Below, in pieces: positions 54,739 to 63,099 of a DNA stretch of 63,099 nt. The first letter of the stretch is position 1; each line of letters starts with the position of its first letter. The position numbers and the translations under genes are program-made. Under the pieces are notes generated by a model, which saw nothing but the letters and a program-made list of their open reading frames with translations, did not search any database and had not been told where the DNA came from. The stretch is from Bacteroidales bacterium (GTDB lineage: Bacteria > Bacteroidota > Bacteroidia > Bacteroidales > UBA932), in assembly GCA_022653735.1 (NCBI GenBank), contig JALCSU010000009.1:1-63099 (forward strand), written 5' to 3'.

Positions 54739-56976
54739 CTATTCTGATGGCTGGAGTGCTTTGACGCACCTCACAGAGCATGCGTGATTGCCGATAGGTC
54801 CGCCATTACTGCCTATGGAATATTTCCCCTTCTTCGAATCTAAAGAGAAAGACATGCCATGGCCGCCATGAGTCGCTTTTATATGGTCATAGTGCCAGTA
54901 ATATCCCCCATAGCCTAAATTGCCCAAGCGCCCATCCACGCTTCGGAATCCTGCCGCAGGCCACCATGTGTCGTATGTCGTGCCATCCGACGTGTGGGAG
55001 AACTCCACCTCCAATCCGAATATGCCATTGCTGCTGTAGCTTGACTCTGTCACTGTGATGGTTTTACCGCTTTTCAATGAGAATAGCTCTCCGCCCCTTT
55101 CTCCTAAGATAGTCCATCCAGCCGGGCAAGGATCGTTTATTGTCTTGGTCCTGTTCCAGAAGTCCTCATGCCCCCCTTTGCTGATGAAAGGCTCTGTGGT
55201 ATTCAACTCTTTCGTCGTCCAGCGAACATCTTTTTCCTTTTTCCATGAAGAAGCAAAACACATCGGATTATGGCTGGCGTACTCTGCGGTCACATATTCC
55301 TTCTTGTAGGTCCACCCGCTAGAAAGGTCCTCATTCCATTGAGCGGCTGAAGTATAGTCCCCGAACGGTCTGTCTTCGTAGGAATAATAGGTTGGAACTG
55401 TTGGATCCTGATGGCTTTTATTTTCGAACAGAACGTTCACGGTGCCACCTGCCCCTTTCGCTCCTATGAACGGATCCTTTCGGCCAGGCTGATAGTAAAG
55501 CCCATATGTCTCCCATCCATCTTCTTTGTCGGCAGAGATTGCCCCGAGATTTCTGTCCATGATCACGAGCTGGCCCTTTGAGGCCTTGGACACAAATCCA
55601 TCCTCTGTGGTTCCTCCAGCGCATGTCCCGTTCGTGACGACTTCCTTGAAATCGGACATCCATATATGCCAGCTCCAGAGAATTTCCTTCGTTACCGTAT
55701 CGTAGAGAGCCACCACGGTATTGCCTTTCATTGGATTGCCAGAGGCATCCTTGTTGGCCCTGAATGATATGTACCCATCCTTTCCTTTTATATATTCCAC
55801 GTCGCTTACCGCTCCGGGGGTGTCTGTCCACAGCCAAGCTGCGGAGACCTGATTGCCGGTGGCGGAATAATTGCCGTTTTCATCCACGTCCAGCCTTGCG
55901 CTTATTGGACGATTGCCCATGCAATATGCCGGCATCAAGTAATATCCCGCAGCGTCTATTGCGAAACAGTTAGCCGGTTCCAATGGCTCAGGGGTTGTGT
56001 ATTCAACGGCTTTCATCCTCTTGACGTAGGATCGTTTGATGGTGATTGGCTGCGAAGTGGTTTTCTCGAAAGAGCCTCCGTTGGACTCGTCCACGAACCG
56101 TACCGAGAAGCCATTCTTGAAAGTCTGGGGGAATACGGCAATGTTGAATGTGGTGGCATTGTCAGGGTCTAGCTGGATTCCCTCCCCGCAGTCTATGTAA
56201 ATGACTCTTGCTGTGTCCGTGACAGTCATCGCCCTATCGGTGAATGAAAGGTCTTCCGAATCTGAAGGAGGAACCGGGGAATATGTGATATTCCTGCTGC
56301 CACTTTCTATCAGAACTTTATACTGCTCGCTGAATTTCCCTGCCACAGGTTCTCCGTCATTGCCGTAGAAGATGACTTTTGATATCTTGCCCGTCCCGAC
56401 GACCGGGATTTGCAGCATGCCGCAAACGTTGTCATACCGGAAAACATGCCTGTCCGCACAGAATCCGATCATCGGGAACACGTTCTTGGCAAAGGTGCCT
56501 TCCTTGTAAGGCTGTTTGTTTGTTAGCGTGGCCCCTACTGTTACCAGCCTGGCATAATATTTCTTCCCGTTGATTGTCTCTGCAGGGGTGATTTTCACCG
56601 AGGCTGAGGCATTGGCTAGAGGATAAACCGACACATTGTACTCATTATCAAAGTATTTTCCCCTGAACATCGCTGAATCTGTTCCTGCCCCTGAAATCAG
56701 CGAGAAAACCTCTTTATAATTCCTTTCTGGATACATTACGCACACGCTGTCACCCTCTGACCAAAGCACTGGGTATCTGTCCTCTTTGAGGTCTCCAAGC
56801 GATGTCCTTGTCGCTGGTACATTGTCGATATATGCCTTGATAGTGAACGTCCCTTCCTGTCCATTCCCTTCGCCGCCTCTATTCTCAGAGAATTCTTCAT
56901 TGACGCAGCCGCTGAATAAAGCAGTGGCCGTGGCAACGGACAACGCCTTAATAATATTCAAAACGCTTACTTTCAT
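54739..56976 (-). CDS. Fimbrillin-family lipoprotein, probable pilus tip or accessory protein
   Basis: This 745-aa lipoprotein (..ATATALFSGC) has an N-terminal half of the fimbrillin/Mfa-like type ('FTIKAYIDNVPATRTSLGDL', 'PVLWSEGDSVCVMYPE', 'FPQTFKNGFSVRF'). Its C-terminal half carries a module common in Bacteroidota surface proteins, with 'VIMDRNLGAIS', 'GLYYQPGRKDPF', 'DPCPAGWTILG' and the end 'SVRCVK', similar to the Fib_succ_major paralogous domain. It is the last gene of the pilus operon, 3 nt after the Mfa1-like gene. A tip adhesin role is inference from position and modular C-terminus. Confidence 0.78.
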   Translation of the reverse strand: MKVSVLNIIKALSVATATALFSGCVNEEFSENRGGEGNGQEGTFTIKAYIDNVPATRTSLGDLKEDRYPVLWSEGDSVCVMYPERNYKEVFSLISGAGTDSAMFRGKYFDNEYNVSVYPLANASASVKITPAETINGKKYYARLVTVGATLTNKQPYKEGTFAKNVFPMIGFCADRHVFRYDNVCGMLQIPVVGTGKISKVIFYGNDGEPVAGKFSEQYKVLIESGSRNITYSPVPPSDSEDLSFTDRAMTVTDTARVIYIDCGEGIQLDPDNATTFNIAVFPQTFKNGFSVRFVDESNGGSFEKTTSQPITIKRSYVKRMKAVEYTTPEPLEPANCFAIDAAGYYLMPAYCMGNRPISARLDVDENGNYSATGNQVSAAWLWTDTPGAVSDVEYIKGKDGYISFRANKDASGNPMKGNTVVALYDTVTKEILWSWHIWMSDFKEVVTNGTCAGGTTEDGFVSKASKGQLVIMDRNLGAISADKEDGWETYGLYYQPGRKDPFIGAKGAGGTVNVLFENKSHQDPTVPTYYSYEDRPFGDYTSAAQWNEDLSSGWTYKKEYVTAEYASHNPMCFASSWKKEKDVRWTTKELNTTEPFISKGGHEDFWNRTKTINDPCPAGWTILGERGGELFSLKSGKTITVTESSYSSNGIFGLEVEFSHTSDGTTYDTWWPAAGFRSVDGRLGNLGYGGYYWHYDHIKATHGGHGMSFSLDSKKGKYSIGSNGGPIGNHACSVRCVKALQPSE

Positions 56977-56979
56977 ATT

Positions 56980-58680
56980 CTACTTCCTCAGCTCATTGAG
57001 AATATCCTCATCAAACTCCCATCCGCCCCAGACTATGGGATAAACCTGGTATTTATTGCCTTCGATCACGGTTCCTGCCTTGTCGACTTCTCTGCCGGGA
57101 AGATCCATGCCGATTTCGCTAACGCTCCCGACGGAGATTTCGTATCTTGTGTTGCGGAGCACGGCTATGTCGTTGAACTCGTCAGCTTCGTCAGGCTCCG
57201 TCTTGTAAGTGTACAGATACTTGTAATTCATGTCTGTAATCCAATGGACGTAATACATGTACCCGTTCTCGTACACCTTCACTCCGGCGGCCCTTAGTTC
57301 CTTGACTGAAGAAGATGTCGTCAGTCCCTTCTCGGTCAGGCTGGGATTGTCTCTGAACAGCGCCACCAGACTGGAAGTGACGTATTTCTGGTAGCAATAA
57401 AATGTCGGGTAATCTTCGTCCGATGTAGAGAGTTGCGATCTGGTTGTCCATTCTCCCTCTTCCGGATCCACTATCACTTCCCCCGTGTGATGATAGTCGG
57501 CCTTGACCTTCGCCCTCACCCTGAAAAGAACGCCAGTGCAACGGCTCCTCATTTTCGTCCCGAATGCGTACTGCCATCGGTTGTCGTCTCCGATATCATC
57601 CCTGGAGGCATCAAAAGCGCTCCACAATTCAAGGTAGTTCGGAGAATCGTTCTCTAGGCAATACATGGTGACGCTGTTTGTCTTCTTGTCTATGGGAATA
57701 AACCGCCCAGTGGCTTCTGGCTTTAGCGAGTATGAGCTGAAATCGGTAAAATCAGAAAATCTGTTGTAGTAGCCGGAGGTTGTCGGATATCTCACATCGC
57801 TGCTTGGAGTGATGCACCACAGATATGGGTACCCGTAAGGAGCGCCTTCCGGAGTGCTCTCACTTTTCGAAGCATCTTCCCATTGTTCCTCGTAAAGAAT
57901 GGCTTTCCTCCACCTTTGAATAAGATACAATCGGTTGACGCAATTAATGAGAGCCACGCTCTCGATTTTCACATCCTTGAAGAACCCCGGAAAATCATTG
58001 TACAGGCCACCGAAATCGTAATCGCCGGCGTCGCAATTCACCACGACCTTTGCCGCAAGTCTCTCTAGGGTGATGTCTATCGTGAAGGGATTATCTATGT
58101 CGTATTTTCCTGGCTCGTCAATCTCAAGAGGCACGCCCCCGTACGGAGCCTCGCCATCTTTTTCGGGAATCTGGTTACGGACATTTACCATGAGGAAATG
58201 ATTAGGCTCCCAGACCTTGGCGCATCCTGATTCCGTCAATGCGTACTCGCCCCGGAAATCATTTCCCGAGGTGGTCTTCGGTTCAATGCTGCCTGCGTTT
58301 GCCACGATGTAGACCAGGTAGCCATGAGTGTAAGCCGGGTTTATCTCAAATGGCTTGGTGGTAGTCTCGTCGAGCATCGGAAGGTCCTTCAACTCTACCA
58401 CCTCTGCCGACGAATCGTCCTTCTTCACCAGGAAAACTCTGAACCCGGATACCTTGCGCTCGCTGTCTTCATCTTCATAGCTCGGCTCATAAGTCCTGGT
58501 CTTCATGGTGTTCCCATCCTTGAAGCCAACCTTGATGCGCATATAGGCTTTTCCATCGCCCGAATGCGGTGGCGCATCTTCAGTAATCTCGTCGTATATG
58601 CAAGACGTGGTGCATAACAGCATGGCCGCGAGCATGAATATGCCAGCTTCCCTAATCTTGCATGATAATATCCGTTTCAC
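56980..58680 (-). CDS. Mfa1-like fimbrial subunit lipoprotein
   Basis: This protein has about 566 aa. The best start is GTG at 58680 (then KRILSCKIREAG), because it gives a charged N-region before the lipoprotein signal 'MLAAMLLCTTSC'. The frame also has a TTG two codons upstream, and the ATG at 58635 would leave no charged part. It resembles Mfa1/FimA-type pilins: an early Arg-containing segment ('TMKTRTYEP'), 'ERLAAKVVVNCD', and the C-terminal 'NGYMYYVHWITDMNYKY', 'AVLRNTRYEISVGSVSEIGMDLPG' and the last strand 'WEFDEDILNEL'. It is probably an accessory or second structural subunit of the pilus. Confidence 0.82.
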   Translation of the reverse strand: MKRILSCKIREAGIFMLAAMLLCTTSCIYDEITEDAPPHSGDGKAYMRIKVGFKDGNTMKTRTYEPSYEDEDSERKVSGFRVFLVKKDDSSAEVVELKDLPMLDETTTKPFEINPAYTHGYLVYIVANAGSIEPKTTSGNDFRGEYALTESGCAKVWEPNHFLMVNVRNQIPEKDGEAPYGGVPLEIDEPGKYDIDNPFTIDITLERLAAKVVVNCDAGDYDFGGLYNDFPGFFKDVKIESVALINCVNRLYLIQRWRKAILYEEQWEDASKSESTPEGAPYGYPYLWCITPSSDVRYPTTSGYYNRFSDFTDFSSYSLKPEATGRFIPIDKKTNSVTMYCLENDSPNYLELWSAFDASRDDIGDDNRWQYAFGTKMRSRCTGVLFRVRAKVKADYHHTGEVIVDPEEGEWTTRSQLSTSDEDYPTFYCYQKYVTSSLVALFRDNPSLTEKGLTTSSSVKELRAAGVKVYENGYMYYVHWITDMNYKYLYTYKTEPDEADEFNDIAVLRNTRYEISVGSVSEIGMDLPGREVDKAGTVIEGNKYQVYPIVWGGWEFDEDILNELRK

Positions 58681-58699
58681 AAACAATCCCGATAATATA

Positions 58700-59701
58700 T
58701 TATTTACTGAAATCTATGTCCTGGAGGGAAAGCACCCATCCGTTGACCACTATTTTAGTTTCCATCCAGGTGGCTCCGTCTATGAAGAAAGTCATGGAAT
58801 ATTCATCTTGCCGGTCAAGATATTCTTGGTTGGTCCATTCTGCCCTGTGCTCTCCGATTCCTTGGAGGGAGAGAAACCATGGGAGGTTAATGTTCAATAT
58901 TTCACGGCCTGATGATGCATTCCTGACGACGAGTCTGGCATTGCTTCCGTCAAGAATCCTGGAAGTGTTGAAATCCGCCGTAACGGCATTGTCTATTTCA
59001 GCGCCTGATTTCCCTTCACTGCTTTGCTCTAATAGCTGACGGTAAGGATAATAGATTAATGTATCGGTCCGATAGGTGGACGCATCGTACCCAAGCCAGC
59101 CGTTTTTCCCCTCGATGCTGATGTCAAAATCTTCGCACTTCAGAGTTTGTCCCGGATGCGATGGCATTAGGATTATGCGTATGACGTTGGTGCATTTCAT
59201 CAAGTCTATGGTAAGTTTTCTGTTGGCGCCGGAAACCTCGGTCTCAAGGGTTCCGTTGAGCAGATTGTTAAGCCTGCTTTTTGCGCATCCTCTATTCCTT
59301 CTAATACGGGCAGTGATGCTCTCGGGCGAATCATCCCTCTTCTGTGGCTCCGTCATCTCGAAATCGGCTTCCGGATTCGTTTCCTTTGTGCTTTTCGCCC
59401 ACGCTACGAAAGTGTATCTGCCAGGCTCCGGCAAAGGGAGATGCATCGTGAAATTTTCTTCGCCGATGTTCTGCGCCGAATAATGTCCGACGAATTTATT
59501 CTCGGAGTCGAAGACATACACATCCGCTTCATCGGCTTCACGAGCGAGTCCGTCTGCCTCCTGCATGTTATAGACGTATCTGAGCCGAAGCTCCAGCGTG
59601 CAGTCTGACTGGTCGTCTTTTATGCAAGACATCGCAGCCAGGCAGGCCGCCGCATATGCGATGGCCAAACAGATGAGTCTAGACTTCTGGAACACTCTCA
59701 T
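58700..59701 (-). CDS. FimB/Mfa2-family fimbrial anchor lipoprotein
   Basis: This 333-aa lipoprotein (..CLAAMSC) belongs to the type V pilus anchor family, which terminates the shaft and tethers it to the outer membrane. Family features are 'CTLELRLRYVYNM', 'ADEADVYVFDSENKFVGHY', 'LPEPGRYTFVAWA' and the C-terminal 'MTFFIDGATWMETKIVVNGWVL'. It follows the major subunit gene after 76 bp that contains a strong hairpin. The gene order major subunit then anchor is the usual one (mfa1-mfa2, fimA-fimB). Confidence 0.93.
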   Translation of the reverse strand: MRVFQKSRLICLAIAYAAACLAAMSCIKDDQSDCTLELRLRYVYNMQEADGLAREADEADVYVFDSENKFVGHYSAQNIGEENFTMHLPLPEPGRYTFVAWAKSTKETNPEADFEMTEPQKRDDSPESITARIRRNRGCAKSRLNNLLNGTLETEVSGANRKLTIDLMKCTNVIRIILMPSHPGQTLKCEDFDISIEGKNGWLGYDASTYRTDTLIYYPYRQLLEQSSEGKSGAEIDNAVTADFNTSRILDGSNARLVVRNASSGREILNINLPWFLSLQGIGEHRAEWTNQEYLDRQDEYSMTFFIDGATWMETKIVVNGWVLSLQDIDFSK

Positions 59702-59716
59702 AGTTAAAATTTTAAG

Positions 59717-59758
59717 AATCAGCCGCGTTGGCTTCGTTTAAGAGTCGCGCGGCCGATT
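59717..59758 (-). terminator. Hairpin between the major pilin and anchor genes (attenuator-like)
   Basis: On the minus strand AATCGGCCGCG and CGCGGCTGATT form an 11-bp stem with one G-U pair and a 20-nt loop, followed by CTTAAAATTTTAAC. It sits inside the operon, 15 bp before the anchor ATG. Confidence 0.75.
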
Positions 59759-59777
59759 CAACCGTTCTGCTATCAGG

Positions 59778-61334
59778 CTATTCAAGAACAATGTCCTCGG
59801 TGCTGAGCACCCAATCGTTGACCTTGGCCTCGACTACCATGTAGACATCTTTGTTGACTACCGGGTCGTCCGGGTCTACGTTAGGGTTCCATCCGCCAGG
59901 AATATCCGTGCCAATTCTAGAGAGACTCTTCACCGTAAGATCGTAGATGGTGTTCCGCATTACGGAATAGTAGCTTTTGTCTGTCTCCGAGATGGAAGAG
60001 TCGATGTAATTCTTATCCTTGATGAACCATGTGTAGTACATGATTCCATTCTTGTAGACCATGATGTTGTATTTGACGCGGAAATCGGAAAGGGATTTCT
60101 CTACGTCGGATGAGGCCATTGCCGTAGTGAGCTCGGCGGAAGCTGCCGCAAGCTTGTCATCGCCGATGGCGGCGGCGAATGCCTGAGGATACTTGGCTGC
60201 CAATGCTGCCAATGTGGCGAAATATTCGTTGTTATAGCAATAGAATGAGTTTTCGCCAGCTAGATTGTCGCTGCCGGTAACTGTGGCTTTGAACTGATAG
60301 ATAAGACCCGTAGTGTTGCCATAACGAGCTATTTCAGTCGTGGATGGATGATTCTCCATGCAGAAGATGGCTCCTGTCTCGCCGTTGTAAGCAGGAATGG
60401 AGGCGTAAAGGTCCTTGGCTTCGGAATATACCTCCGAGTCATTCTTGACCACTGAACGGAAATCGGTAAGGGCATTGTAGAATTCTGACCCTCCGGCATT
60501 CGTCCCGTATGACATTACTGGCGTCACGAGAACGTTGTCCCATTCGAAGGTTGCTCCTTGCTCGCTTACTGCCTTGGTCCAATGCTGCTGGAGATTCGTT
60601 TTTGTGGCTCCGTTAAGGAGTCTGAATCCTACCAGGGTGGCGCTTGTCAGAGATGGAAGCTGTGAGCCTACGTTGGCAGTCACCTTACCGTCTCCACCTC
60701 CGTCGGCAGAAGCCTGGCTTCTGATCTGCGCTGCCAAGCGATCGAGCTTGATCACGTTGCACGTCGCAGGGTTCTCCAGCCCATTAGCTTCTGTGATGGT
60801 GATGGCGCTTCCTTTTACATCGTCAGCTCCATTCCCGTTGCATTCATTGAACATCAAGAAAGTGTTGTCGGCGGCATAGCTTCCTTTCATCCCTGCCTCA
60901 GTTATGCTCGAGATGACATAATCATTCACGTCGTCTCCTGCAGAAAGGGTGTGCGTGCCAGGATTTGCAATGACGTAGACCTCGAATGTCCCGGTCTGGA
61001 CCTTTATAGGCTTCGTCTTTACTCCATTGCCAGCGATTGGAATAAGGTTGCCGGCATCCAATGTGTGAGAGAATTGCACGGCACCGGTTCCTGGAGCGCA
61101 GAGAAGGATCTGTATGCTGGAAATCTTGTTCTGAACCTCGGTTCCGGCTTCGGTGCCGTTTTCTCCGGCTACGGTTCTGGTTGAAGGACGTACGGCAGGA
61201 CCGGCAAGCTGAACCGATATGTACCCCTGCACATCTGAAACATTTTGTTCTTTCATTTCTTCTCTGCTACATGCAGAGATGGATAGCACGGCAAGGCCGC
61301 TGACTAATCCCCAAAATAAATGTCTTGGTTTCAT
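59778..61334 (-). CDS. Mfa1-family major fimbrial subunit (type V pilin)
   Basis: This 518-aa lipoprotein precursor (..LAVLSISAC) is a pilin exported to the surface, trimmed after an Arg and polymerised by donor-strand exchange. A candidate cleavage site is 'RPSTRTVAG' around residues 49-57. Mfa1-type features are 'IKVQTGTFEVYVIANPGTH', 'NVIKLDRLAAQIR', 'KNGIMYYTWFIKDKNY', 'YSVMRNTIYDLTVKSLSRIGTDIPG' and the terminal strand 'VNDWVLSTEDIVLE'. It comes 26 bp after the DUF3575 gene and is followed by the intra-operon hairpin, which would favour its expression over the anchor. Confidence 0.93.
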   Translation of the reverse strand: MKPRHLFWGLVSGLAVLSISACSREEMKEQNVSDVQGYISVQLAGPAVRPSTRTVAGENGTEAGTEVQNKISSIQILLCAPGTGAVQFSHTLDAGNLIPIAGNGVKTKPIKVQTGTFEVYVIANPGTHTLSAGDDVNDYVISSITEAGMKGSYAADNTFLMFNECNGNGADDVKGSAITITEANGLENPATCNVIKLDRLAAQIRSQASADGGGDGKVTANVGSQLPSLTSATLVGFRLLNGATKTNLQQHWTKAVSEQGATFEWDNVLVTPVMSYGTNAGGSEFYNALTDFRSVVKNDSEVYSEAKDLYASIPAYNGETGAIFCMENHPSTTEIARYGNTTGLIYQFKATVTGSDNLAGENSFYCYNNEYFATLAALAAKYPQAFAAAIGDDKLAAASAELTTAMASSDVEKSLSDFRVKYNIMVYKNGIMYYTWFIKDKNYIDSSISETDKSYYSVMRNTIYDLTVKSLSRIGTDIPGGWNPNVDPDDPVVNKDVYMVVEAKVNDWVLSTEDIVLE

Positions 61335-61360
61335 AATAATATTAATATAGTTGCGAAATT

Positions 61361-61951
61361 TTAAAAGATGTAGGCTATGTTGACTGCTGCCTTCGTCAGG
61401 CCAAAATAATCATGATGCTTTCCTTTTTCGAGGCGGCTCCCGCATGTCGGGCATTGGAATCTGTCATAGGTGGAATAGGCGTATCCGAGGCCCATTTCGG
61501 CTTCTATGTTCAGGTGCTTGCTTAGCATCCAGGCATAGCCATAAGCGGCTCCTGCCCCAATGAACCATCCCTGATACCTGTTATCCTTAAGTTTTGAGAA
61601 ATCGGTGCCTGCAATTTTCAAGTCGTTGTCGATGTTGCCGGCATTGTATTGTCCTCCTTGGACATGAATGCCTACGAAATGCCCTCCCATTCTTTCACAG
61701 AACCAGCGCCTGAGTTCCGGCTGTACGAACCAGTGTTTCCATTTCATGTTGTCTGAGAAGGTCCACGGATTCCAGTTCCCTGAAACGTCAAGCGTGTATT
61801 TCCGCCCCAGTGCAATTTCAGCTCCGATATTGAATGAGGCAGTGGCGTCATATAGCAGATTCGTCTTTAATGCGATTTCTTGTCCGTGTGACGCATGGCC
61901 CAGAAAAAGGCAGCAAGCCACTAGGAAACAAAAGCTGATATTAGTATTCAT
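61361..61951 (-). CDS. DUF3575 exported protein, outer-membrane-barrel-like
   Basis: This 196-aa protein starts at ATG 61951 (MNTNISFCFLVACCLFLGHASHGQ), a clean signal peptide; the longer frame runs back over the operator region. DUF3575 pattern: 'IALKTNLLYDATASFNIGAEIALGRKYTLDVSGNWNPW', 'QPELRRWFCERMGGHFVGIHVQGG', 'GAGAAYGYAWMLSKHLNIEAEMGLGYAYSTYD'. It ends in a beta strand with terminal Phe, typical of small outer-membrane barrels. A CPTC motif precedes the last strands. It is the first gene of the pilus operon; such proteins often accompany type V pilus genes in Bacteroidales, with unknown role. Confidence 0.88.
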   Translation of the reverse strand: MNTNISFCFLVACCLFLGHASHGQEIALKTNLLYDATASFNIGAEIALGRKYTLDVSGNWNPWTFSDNMKWKHWFVQPELRRWFCERMGGHFVGIHVQGGQYNAGNIDNDLKIAGTDFSKLKDNRYQGWFIGAGAAYGYAWMLSKHLNIEAEMGLGYAYSTYDRFQCPTCGSRLEKGKHHDYFGLTKAAVNIAYIF

Positions 61952-61976
61952 AGGCCTCTGCAAATTATTCGTCGTG

Positions 61977-62041
61977 CAAAGATGGGAGGATTGTCCGTAA
62001 TCGTTTTTATGAAAAACTGGCGAAATTTTGTAATAATCAGG
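61977..62041 (-). promoter_or_regulatory. Control region of the pilus operon: -7 box plus 36-bp operator-like element A
   Basis: On the minus strand CATCTTTG (61977-61984, one mismatch to TAnnTTTG) lies 21 bp downstream of element A (62006-62041). Element A matches element B (63016-63051) at 30 of 36 positions. It contains two related half-sites, GAAAAACTGG and GTAATAATCAGG, whose GG ends are 21 bp apart, the form expected for an AraC-type dimer site. Confidence 0.7.
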
Positions 62042-62046
62042 ATCCG

Positions 62047-62928
62047 TCATTCTTCATTTCCTTGGCCACGCTGTAATTCCTTTTCTCCGATGGCCCGTAT
62101 TTCCTGCGCCGTCATCCCGAAATGCTTTCTGCAGAAATTGGAGAAATACGCCGGAGACGAAAAATGGTATTCATCCGCCAGTTCCGTGAACGTCTGATTG
62201 CCCATGAGTATTTCTCGGTATAACTTCTCTTTCTTTCGCGACAGGAGCCATTGCTTCGGGGATTCCCCAAAAGAGGCTATGAAGACCCTTCGGAATGTGT
62301 CGTAGCTCTTATTGGTGATGGCTGCAAGTTCTTCCACCGAGTCAACATTCTGCCAATTCTTTAGTATGAGGTCCTTGAATTCCACGTCGAACCCGAGCAA
62401 AGGGCTGAAGAACTCTGCCAGCTCCACTTTGTCATAGTATGCAGAGAGGATTATGAACAGTTCTTTGGACTTGATTTCGTGGAAATCTGCGCAATGCAGC
62501 CCATCTTCTATATTTGCCTGCAAGAGGTCGAGAAAATCCATTATCCGCCTGCGTATCGGAAGCGTCTTTCCCTCATAGACATAACCTTCAGGCAAGAACC
62601 CGCTTAATCTTTGTAAAGAGAATCCGCCACAGAAAGACATGCTCCTGGTAAAATTGCAATTGATGGCAGTGACATCGCGAAGCACGTCTACGGTGTATTT
62701 CTCGTAGTGGGTGAGGAAAATCATCTCTCCGTCACTGACGTGGACATTGCTGAAATTGGCGGATGACACTAAGGCCTCGCCTTTACGAAAAAAAACTATT
62801 GTCGGAAATTCCGCATGTACCTCTTGGCTCCGATCTGTCCCGGAAAATTCCTTTATGACAAAATCAGCTGTGCTGACCAGGCGGTAATTGTTACATGAAC
62901 GATGAATGTCAAGATTCTGCATACCCAT
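62047..62928 (-). CDS. AraC-family transcriptional regulator
   Basis: This 293-aa protein starts at ATG 62928 (MGMQNL); ATG 62922 is also possible, and the frame extends to a GTG. The N-terminal ~190 residues are strand-rich and resemble a cupin-like sensing domain ('PTIVFFRKGEALVSS', 'DGEMIFLTHYEKYTVDV'). The C-terminal ~100 residues carry the double HTH: 'SVEELAAITNKSYDTFRRVFIASFGESPKQWLLSRK', then 'QTFTELADEYHFSSPAYFSNFCRKHFGMTAQEIR'. It lies upstream of the pilus operon on the same strand. Matched operator-like elements in front of itself and of the pilus operon suggest that it controls both. Confidence 0.93.
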   Translation of the reverse strand: MGMQNLDIHRSCNNYRLVSTADFVIKEFSGTDRSQEVHAEFPTIVFFRKGEALVSSANFSNVHVSDGEMIFLTHYEKYTVDVLRDVTAINCNFTRSMSFCGGFSLQRLSGFLPEGYVYEGKTLPIRRRIMDFLDLLQANIEDGLHCADFHEIKSKELFIILSAYYDKVELAEFFSPLLGFDVEFKDLILKNWQNVDSVEELAAITNKSYDTFRRVFIASFGESPKQWLLSRKKEKLYREILMGNQTFTELADEYHFSSPAYFSNFCRKHFGMTAQEIRAIGEKELQRGQGNEE

Positions 62929-62950
62929 GTCCAACACTCACATCAGTCTC

Positions 62951-62969
62951 CTGCTCTTATCGAGAGCAG
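62951..62969 (-). promoter_or_regulatory. Hairpin in the 5' leader of the AraC gene
   Basis: CTGCTCT-TATCG-AGAGCAG is a perfect 7-bp stem with a 5-nt loop between the -7 box and the start codon. It has no T-run and may affect translation or mRNA stability. Confidence 0.5.
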
Positions 62970-62986
62970 CTAATTATATTCAGCTG

Positions 62987-63051
62987 CAAATTTATTTCAT
63001 AATCTAGTAAGGGCATTTACGAAAATCTGGCTAATTTTTGTAAGAATCCGG
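62987..63051 (-). promoter_or_regulatory. Control region of the AraC gene: -7 box plus 36-bp operator-like element B
   Basis: On the minus strand TAAATTTG (62987-62994, full match to TAnnTTTG) is 21 bp from element B (63016-63051), which carries half-sites GAAAATCTGG and GTAAGAATCCGG. Spacing and orientation are identical to the pilus operon control region. Confidence 0.7.
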
Positions 63052-63099
63052 CTGGAGCCTACACGGAGCCTTGTCAAGAAGGGTACATGGCGGGCAAAA

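Noticed and set aside
61952..62050. Upstream extension of the DUF3575 frame by 33 codons
   Set aside because: It covers the operator-like element and the -7 box; the ATG at 61951 begins a proper signal peptide.

Overview
The window reads as chromosomal DNA of a Bacteroidales-type bacterium (phylum Bacteroidota). The support comes from several independent signs: three SusC/SusD-type TonB receptor/lipoprotein pairs, a hybrid two-component regulator of the polysaccharide-utilisation type, Mfa1/FimB-type (type V) pilus genes, DUF4783/DUF5686/DUF5106/DUF3575 families, and promoters of the Bacteroides form (TTG, 19-20 bp, TAnnTTTG) in front of HU, lnt, rlmH and an acyltransferase. No genus can be named from the sequence alone. 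Almost all genes are intact and no prophage, CRISPR array or rRNA operon was seen.

Layout. (1) 1-20 kb is housekeeping: tRNA-Arg(CCU); a minus-strand run rlmH - giant histidine kinase - glpK - glpF followed by an acyltransferase; plus-strand DUF4783, DUF5686 and lnt; minus-strand HU - 29-aa basic protein - RNase E/G; plus-strand lon - ung - coaD - DUF5106. (2) 20-42.6 kb is a polysaccharide-utilisation locus. A minus-strand operon of secreted or lipoprotein glycosidases (GH28-like, DUF4091/GH123-like, GH20) diverges from a plus-strand operon (DUF5018 lipoprotein, then two consecutive SusC/SusD pairs) and ends with a one-protein sensor/regulator (HTCS). (3) 42.6-46.3 kb is a nitrosative-stress module: hcp and a RIC di-iron repair protein, divergent from a LysR regulator. 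(4) 46.3-53 kb holds an orphan SusC/SusD pair, class II fructose-bisphosphate aldolase and a DUF486 membrane protein. (5) 53-54.7 kb is a small mobile island: a RAYT-type HUH transposase gene bracketed by two 140-bp direct copies (one mismatch) of a palindrome-rich REP-like unit, each running into its own short tandem-repeat array. (6) 54.7-63 kb is a type V pilus operon (DUF3575, Mfa1 major subunit, FimB/Mfa2 anchor, Mfa1-like subunit, fimbrillin/tip-like protein) downstream of an AraC-family regulator.

The most interesting structures that the genes do not explain are: a 36-bp element (30/36 identical) placed exactly 21 bp upstream of the -7 boxes of both the AraC regulator gene and the pilus operon, which looks like that regulator's own operator pair; the RAYT/REP island; a hairpin between the major pilin gene and the anchor gene that could set their ratio; an intrinsic terminator in the leader of the RNase E/G gene; and a perfect palindrome just upstream of lon.
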